DNA from: Candidatus Epulonipiscium sp.
GTDB lineage: Bacteria; Bacillota; Clostridia; Lachnospirales; Anaerotignaceae
Reading direction: 5' to 3'
DNA: 43,043 nt
Assembly: GCA_012519385.1 (NCBI GenBank)
Contig: JAAYQI010000033.1
Coordinates: forward strand, 1-43,043
Each line of letters opens with the position of its first letter. The first letter of the stretch is position 1. The notes beneath the pieces are model-generated. The model saw nothing but the letters and a program-made list of their open reading frames with translations. It was not told the origin of the DNA and searched no databases. Of the stretch, positions 40,025-43,043 are shown piece by piece. The position numbers were made by a program, and so were the translations under genes.

Positions 40025-40236
40025 ACTATTTTTCCTTTCTAGGCATTCATTATAAGCGAGAATCCGTTAGGTTCAAGGTTCTCCGCTTTTGACTGACCCC
40101 ATTGTAACATAAAATCTAAAAAATTTAGGACAAATTTTGCAAAATCCTTAAAATCCTTATGTTTTTAGGTATAGTGTTGCTATTTATGCATTTTTGTATT
40201 AAAATCCCTACATGTGTAGCAAGTTATTTTACGTTT
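40025..40236. other. AT-rich intergenic region between divergent genes
   Basis: Upstream of the helicase (minus) and the glycosyltransferase-aminotransferase gene (plus). It must hold both promoters, but I could not place either with confidence. A small near-palindrome CTACATGTGTAG lies at about 40208-40219. No gene seen. Confidence 0.4.
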
Positions 40237-40295
40237 AAAAACCTCCGTTACAGACTTTGATAAGTCAAAACCTCCGACATGGACTTTGATAAAGT
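40237..40295 (+). repeat. Two imperfect 29-bp direct repeats
   Basis: Units start at 40237 and 40267 (30-bp period): both read AAAACCTCCG, five variable bases, GACTTTGATAA. They lie about 80 bp upstream of the glycosyltransferase-aminotransferase start. A tandem operator or a duplication product are the likeliest explanations. The second copy also contains ACTTT-GAT-AAAGT. Confidence 0.5.
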
Positions 40296-40375
40296 TAGGT
40301 GGAGTAATTTTGTAAAATAGACCTTGCCATGTTTCCCTTTAGACAGAATAGAATAGAAACTTAGGAGGTTTTACC

Positions 40376-42925
40376 ATGAATATTGGTTTATTTACAGATA
40401 CGTATTTCCCTCAGATAAATGGTGTTGCAACTTCTGTGCATACCTTGGCAGATGCCTTAAAACAGCGGGGGCATAACGTATATATCTTTACTCCTTCTGA
40501 CCCCAGAGCAGACAAAAATGAAGATGCTTCCATACTGCGTATGCCTAGCATTCCCTTTTTGATGTTAAAAAACTATCGGGTTGGTATGTTATATACACCC
40601 TTTACCCTTAATAAAATCAATCACCTAAAACTGGATATTGTGCATACTCAAACGGAGTTCCCTCTAGGTATGTTTGGAAAATTTCTTTCCGTTACACATC
40701 AAATTCCTATGGTGCATACGTACCACACCATGTATCAAGACTATGTGCATTACATTGCTGGGGGCAAACTAATTACGCCCGCTATGGCAAAGGAATTTAG
40801 TAAGATTTTTTGCAATACGGCACAGGCAGTGATTGCTCCTACACAAAAAGCAAAGGATTTTTTAGAAGAATGCGGTGTTTCTAAACCTATCCGTATTATT
40901 CCCACGGGTATTGATACAAGCCGTTTTGCAAAATCAAACTTTTCCCCTAAAGAAATTGCATCCTTACGGCGCTCTTTGGGCTTGGAGGAAGATACACCCA
41001 CCATACTTTCTTTAGGTAGAGTTGCCAAGGAAAAAAGCATTGATGTTATTTTGCGAGGACTGCCTGCCCTTTTTCAAAAACTTCCTCAGGCAAAAATGGT
41101 GATTGTTGGAGATGGTCCCGAGCGAGAAAATTTAGAAAAGCTAACCCATGAACTAAATATTGCTGAAAACGTGATATTTGCTGGTGCCCGCCCTTGGGAA
41201 GAAATCGGAAAGTACTATCAAATCGGTACCGTATTTGTCAGCGCATCCCTTTCCGAAACACAAGGCCTTACCTTTGCAGAGGCAATGGCAGGTGGCATCC
41301 CTGTGGTGGCAAAAAGAGATGCCTCCATTGAATCCATTATCACTCATAACGAAACAGGGGTATTGTTTGAAAAAGATGAGGAAGTTTCTGATATCCTCTA
41401 CACTATTTTAACAGATTCTGCTCTACGAAAGAGGTTATCCGATACCTCCATGGCAGTGATGGAACAGCTTTCTGTTGAAAACTTTGTAACAAATGTGGAA
41501 CAGCTTTATTATGAAGTATTGGAAGGTGCATTATTGCAGCCGAAAAAAATCGCCTTGCCCACGCTACCTCTTGCACTAGGGGTAAAAGCAGTAAAAAAAA
41601 TAGGCTCTGTACCCCAAAGAATTGTGCGCAGCGGGCTTCGGAAAACTGGTATCCCTATCGGCCGCTTCCCAATGCTGCCAGAGTTTGTAGCTAGTGCACC
41701 ATACCCTATTTTTTCTCAAGAAAAAAAAGAGCCCGATTCTGTTTTATCTAAAAAAATGCAGCGTCTTTTGGTATCGGGAGAGCTATTTCAGGCTATGTTT
41801 GAAGACAGCGCCAGATTAATTGAGACCTACGGCAAAGAAAATATATTTGACTTTAGTATCGGTAACCCTAGTGCAGAACCCCCTGCTGCTGTCAAAAATT
41901 CTTTAATCACTCTCTTGGAAGAAGAAAGCTCAATGGATATTTATGGCTACACCAGCCCTGCAGGGCTACCCAGTGTACGCCGTGCCATAGCAGATTCTAT
42001 CAATAAAGAATTTGCTACACAATATACAGAAAAGAATGTTATCCTCACCTGCAGTGCATCGGGTGCGTTAAATACAGTGTTTAAAACCATACTTAATCCC
42101 CAAGATGAGGTGATTGTGTTTGCTCCTTACTTTGGCGACTATGAAGCATATATCCAAAGCTACGACGGTATCATTGTAACAATTCCTACTCATGATACGG
42201 ACTTTCAACCAAACTTGGAAAAACTAAGCTATGCCATAACTCCTAGAACTAAGGCGGTACTGATTAACTCCCCCAATAACCCTAGCGGCGTTATCTACTC
42301 TGCCAAAACATTGGAGAAGCTTTCGGAACTCCTTCGTTCTAAAGAGGATGAGTATGGTCATCCCATTTTTTTAATTGCTGATGAGCCTTACCGAAAACTT
42401 GCCTACGATGGAATAGAAGTTCCTTTTGTACCTCATTTTTATGATAATACTTTTGTGTGCTACTCTTACAGCAAAGCCCTATCTCTGCCAGGTGCCAGAG
42501 TTGGGTATGTTTTTGTACCTGATGCCTGCACAGGCTTTTCAGAAATTATGGAAGGACTTACAGCAGCAAATAGAACTACTATCATTCATGCACCAACGCT
42601 ATTTCAAAAAGTAATTCCTTATTGCTTGGAAGAAACAGCCGCTTTGGAAACCTATGATAAAAACAGGACGTATTTCTACAATATGCTTACGGAACTGGGG
42701 TACACCTGCTCCTATCCCCAAGGGGCGTTTTACCTTTTTCCAAAATCCCCTATTGCCGATGAAAAAGCATTTTGTAAAGAGGCACAGGAGCACCGCATAC
42801 TAGTTGTGCCAGGAAGTGCCTTTGGATGCCCAGGATATTTCCGAGTATCCTATTGTGTTCCATTTGAAACTATTGTGAATAGCTATGCCGGCTTTAAAGC
42901 TCTGGCAGACAAATATTTGAGGTGA
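40376..42925 (+). CDS. Fusion of GT4 glycosyltransferase and class I/II aminotransferase
   Basis: Single open frame of 849 residues. Residues 1-385 are a GT4 (GT-B fold) glycosyltransferase like diacylglycerol or phosphatidylinositol glycosyltransferases: MNIGLFTDTYFPQINGVATS, TQTEFPLG, LSLGRVAKEKSID and the EX7E motif E294-E302 (SETQGLTFAE). Residues 386-455 are a basic linker. Residues 456-849 are a fold type I PLP aminotransferase: FDFSIGNPSAEPP, YGYTSPAGLPSVRRAIA, NSPNNPSG (634-638), ADEPYR (D669) and PLP lysine K700 in SYSKALSLPGAR. Related aminotransferases usually start at SKKMQ as separate proteins. No ribosome site precedes the internal ATG (codon 461), so one polypeptide is likely. 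Roles of the two halves may be unrelated. hisC starts 7 bp after the stop. Confidence 0.88.
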   Translation: MNIGLFTDTYFPQINGVATSVHTLADALKQRGHNVYIFTPSDPRADKNEDASILRMPSIPFLMLKNYRVGMLYTPFTLNKINHLKLDIVHTQTEFPLGMFGKFLSVTHQIPMVHTYHTMYQDYVHYIAGGKLITPAMAKEFSKIFCNTAQAVIAPTQKAKDFLEECGVSKPIRIIPTGIDTSRFAKSNFSPKEIASLRRSLGLEEDTPTILSLGRVAKEKSIDVILRGLPALFQKLPQAKMVIVGDGPERENLEKLTHELNIAENVIFAGARPWEEIGKYYQIGTVFVSASLSETQGLTFAEAMAGGIPVVAKRDASIESIITHNETGVLFEKDEEVSDILYTILTDSALRKRLSDTSMAVMEQLSVENFVTNVEQLYYEVLEGALLQPKKIALPTLPLALGVKAVKKIGSVPQRIVRSGLRKTGIPIGRFPMLPEFVASAPYPIFSQEKKEPDSVLSKKMQRLLVSGELFQAMFEDSARLIETYGKENIFDFSIGNPSAEPPAAVKNSLITLLEEESSMDIYGYTSPAGLPSVRRAIADSINKEFATQYTEKNVILTCSASGALNTVFKTILNPQDEVIVFAPYFGDYEAYIQSYDGIIVTIPTHDTDFQPNLEKLSYAITPRTKAVLINSPNNPSGVIYSAKTLEKLSELLRSKEDEYGHPIFLIADEPYRKLAYDGIEVPFVPHFYDNTFVCYSYSKALSLPGARVGYVFVPDACTGFSEIMEGLTAANRTTIIHAPTLFQKVIPYCLEETAALETYDKNRTYFYNMLTELGYTCSYPQGAFYLFPKSPIADEKAFCKEAQEHRILVVPGSAFGCPGYFRVSYCVPFETIVNSYAGFKALADKYLR

Positions 42926-42931
42926 TATCTA

Positions 42932-43043
42932 TGACAAACTCTTGGAAAAATAACTTACGAAGCATTACCCCCTATACGCCAGGGGAACAACCAAAACAAG
43001 AAAATATCATCAAGCTAAATGCTAACGAGAACCCTTATCCCCC
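42932..43043 (+). CDS. hisC: Histidinol-phosphate aminotransferase, N-terminal fragment cut by window edge
   Basis: The first 37 residues (MTNSWKNNLRSITPYTPGEQ, then IIKLNANENPYPP) match the start of HisC-type aminotransferases, including the N-E-N-P substrate loop. ATG at 42932 follows GAGGTGATATCT, which overlaps the end of the preceding fusion gene, so the two are co-transcribed and probably translationally linked. HisC transaminates imidazole-acetol phosphate in histidine synthesis; clostridial members may also act on aromatic amino acids. The rest lies outside the window. Confidence 0.8.

Noticed and set aside
40237-40295. Possible CRISPR array start
   Set aside because: Only two imperfect units with 30-bp period and no spacers or cas genes; better seen as a tandem repeat.
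41530-41760. Frameshift or assembly error joining two genes in the fusion ORF
   Set aside because: The linker is in frame, has normal composition for the genome and no ribosome site or start at the junction. A sequencing error cannot be excluded but is not indicated.

Overview
The window is a chromosomal segment of a low-GC, spore-forming member of the Clostridia, most like Lachnospirales/Anaerotignum-type organisms. This rests on the sporulation sigma factor SigG, a cysteine-rich protein behind a sigma-K-like promoter, Clostridia-type SOS boxes, a T-box leader, strong AGGAGG ribosome sites and frequent TTG starts. No phage, insertion sequence or CRISPR array was seen. The species call is inference from gene content only.

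Layout. 1-5435 (minus): truncated PepD-type dipeptidase, a DUF5662-like protein, sigG, a class III CoA-transferase/racemase, and glyA. 5740-7509 (plus): aroC and a LUD-domain protein. 7643-8587 (minus): a 314-residue protein with 31 cysteines. A structured repeat with a 55-bp direct duplication (8728-8938) precedes a TrmH/SpoU RNA methyltransferase. dinB (minus) and a metallophosphoesterase diverge from a short region with a perfect SOS box. Then come a cyclophilin, aroQ and tRNA-Leu(CAA).

13296-21172 (minus) is the most interesting region: a seven-gene cluster from one strong promoter. It holds a small PTPS-like protein, a secreted protein with a C-terminal sorting tail, an exosortase (XrtG type), a processive-type glycosyltransferase, a membrane-anchored PTPS-like protein, a large PTPS-related membrane protein, and a GT2-GtrA fusion. 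The likely job is to make a lipid-linked or extracellular glycan and join it to, or sort, the single tailed protein. Gram-positive exosortase loci of this kind are named in family databases, but as far as I know their chemistry is not established.

21563-26367 (minus): a small YtxH-like protein, the serine operon serC-serA-DUF1015, and a cell-wall amidase. 26522-28247 (plus): a tryptophan-type T-box leader and a TrpB2-like tryptophan synthase beta chain. 28387-31709 (minus): a three-gene MacAB-like export system. 31951-33474 (minus): nfeD-floA membrane microdomain pair. 33750-36335 (plus): lexA, autoregulated by an SOS box, and nadE. Then exoA (minus), a nitrilase-family amidase (plus) and a UvrD-like helicase (minus). 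The right end carries a single ORF fusing a GT4 glycosyltransferase to a class I aminotransferase, followed by the start of hisC, cut by the window edge.

Links between genes. Chorismate synthesis (aroC, aroQ) and TrpB2 are present; serC/serA/glyA cover serine and glycine. lexA and dinB form a visible SOS circuit. sigG and the cysteine-rich protein point to sporulation. All functional calls come from reading motifs; no database search was run.
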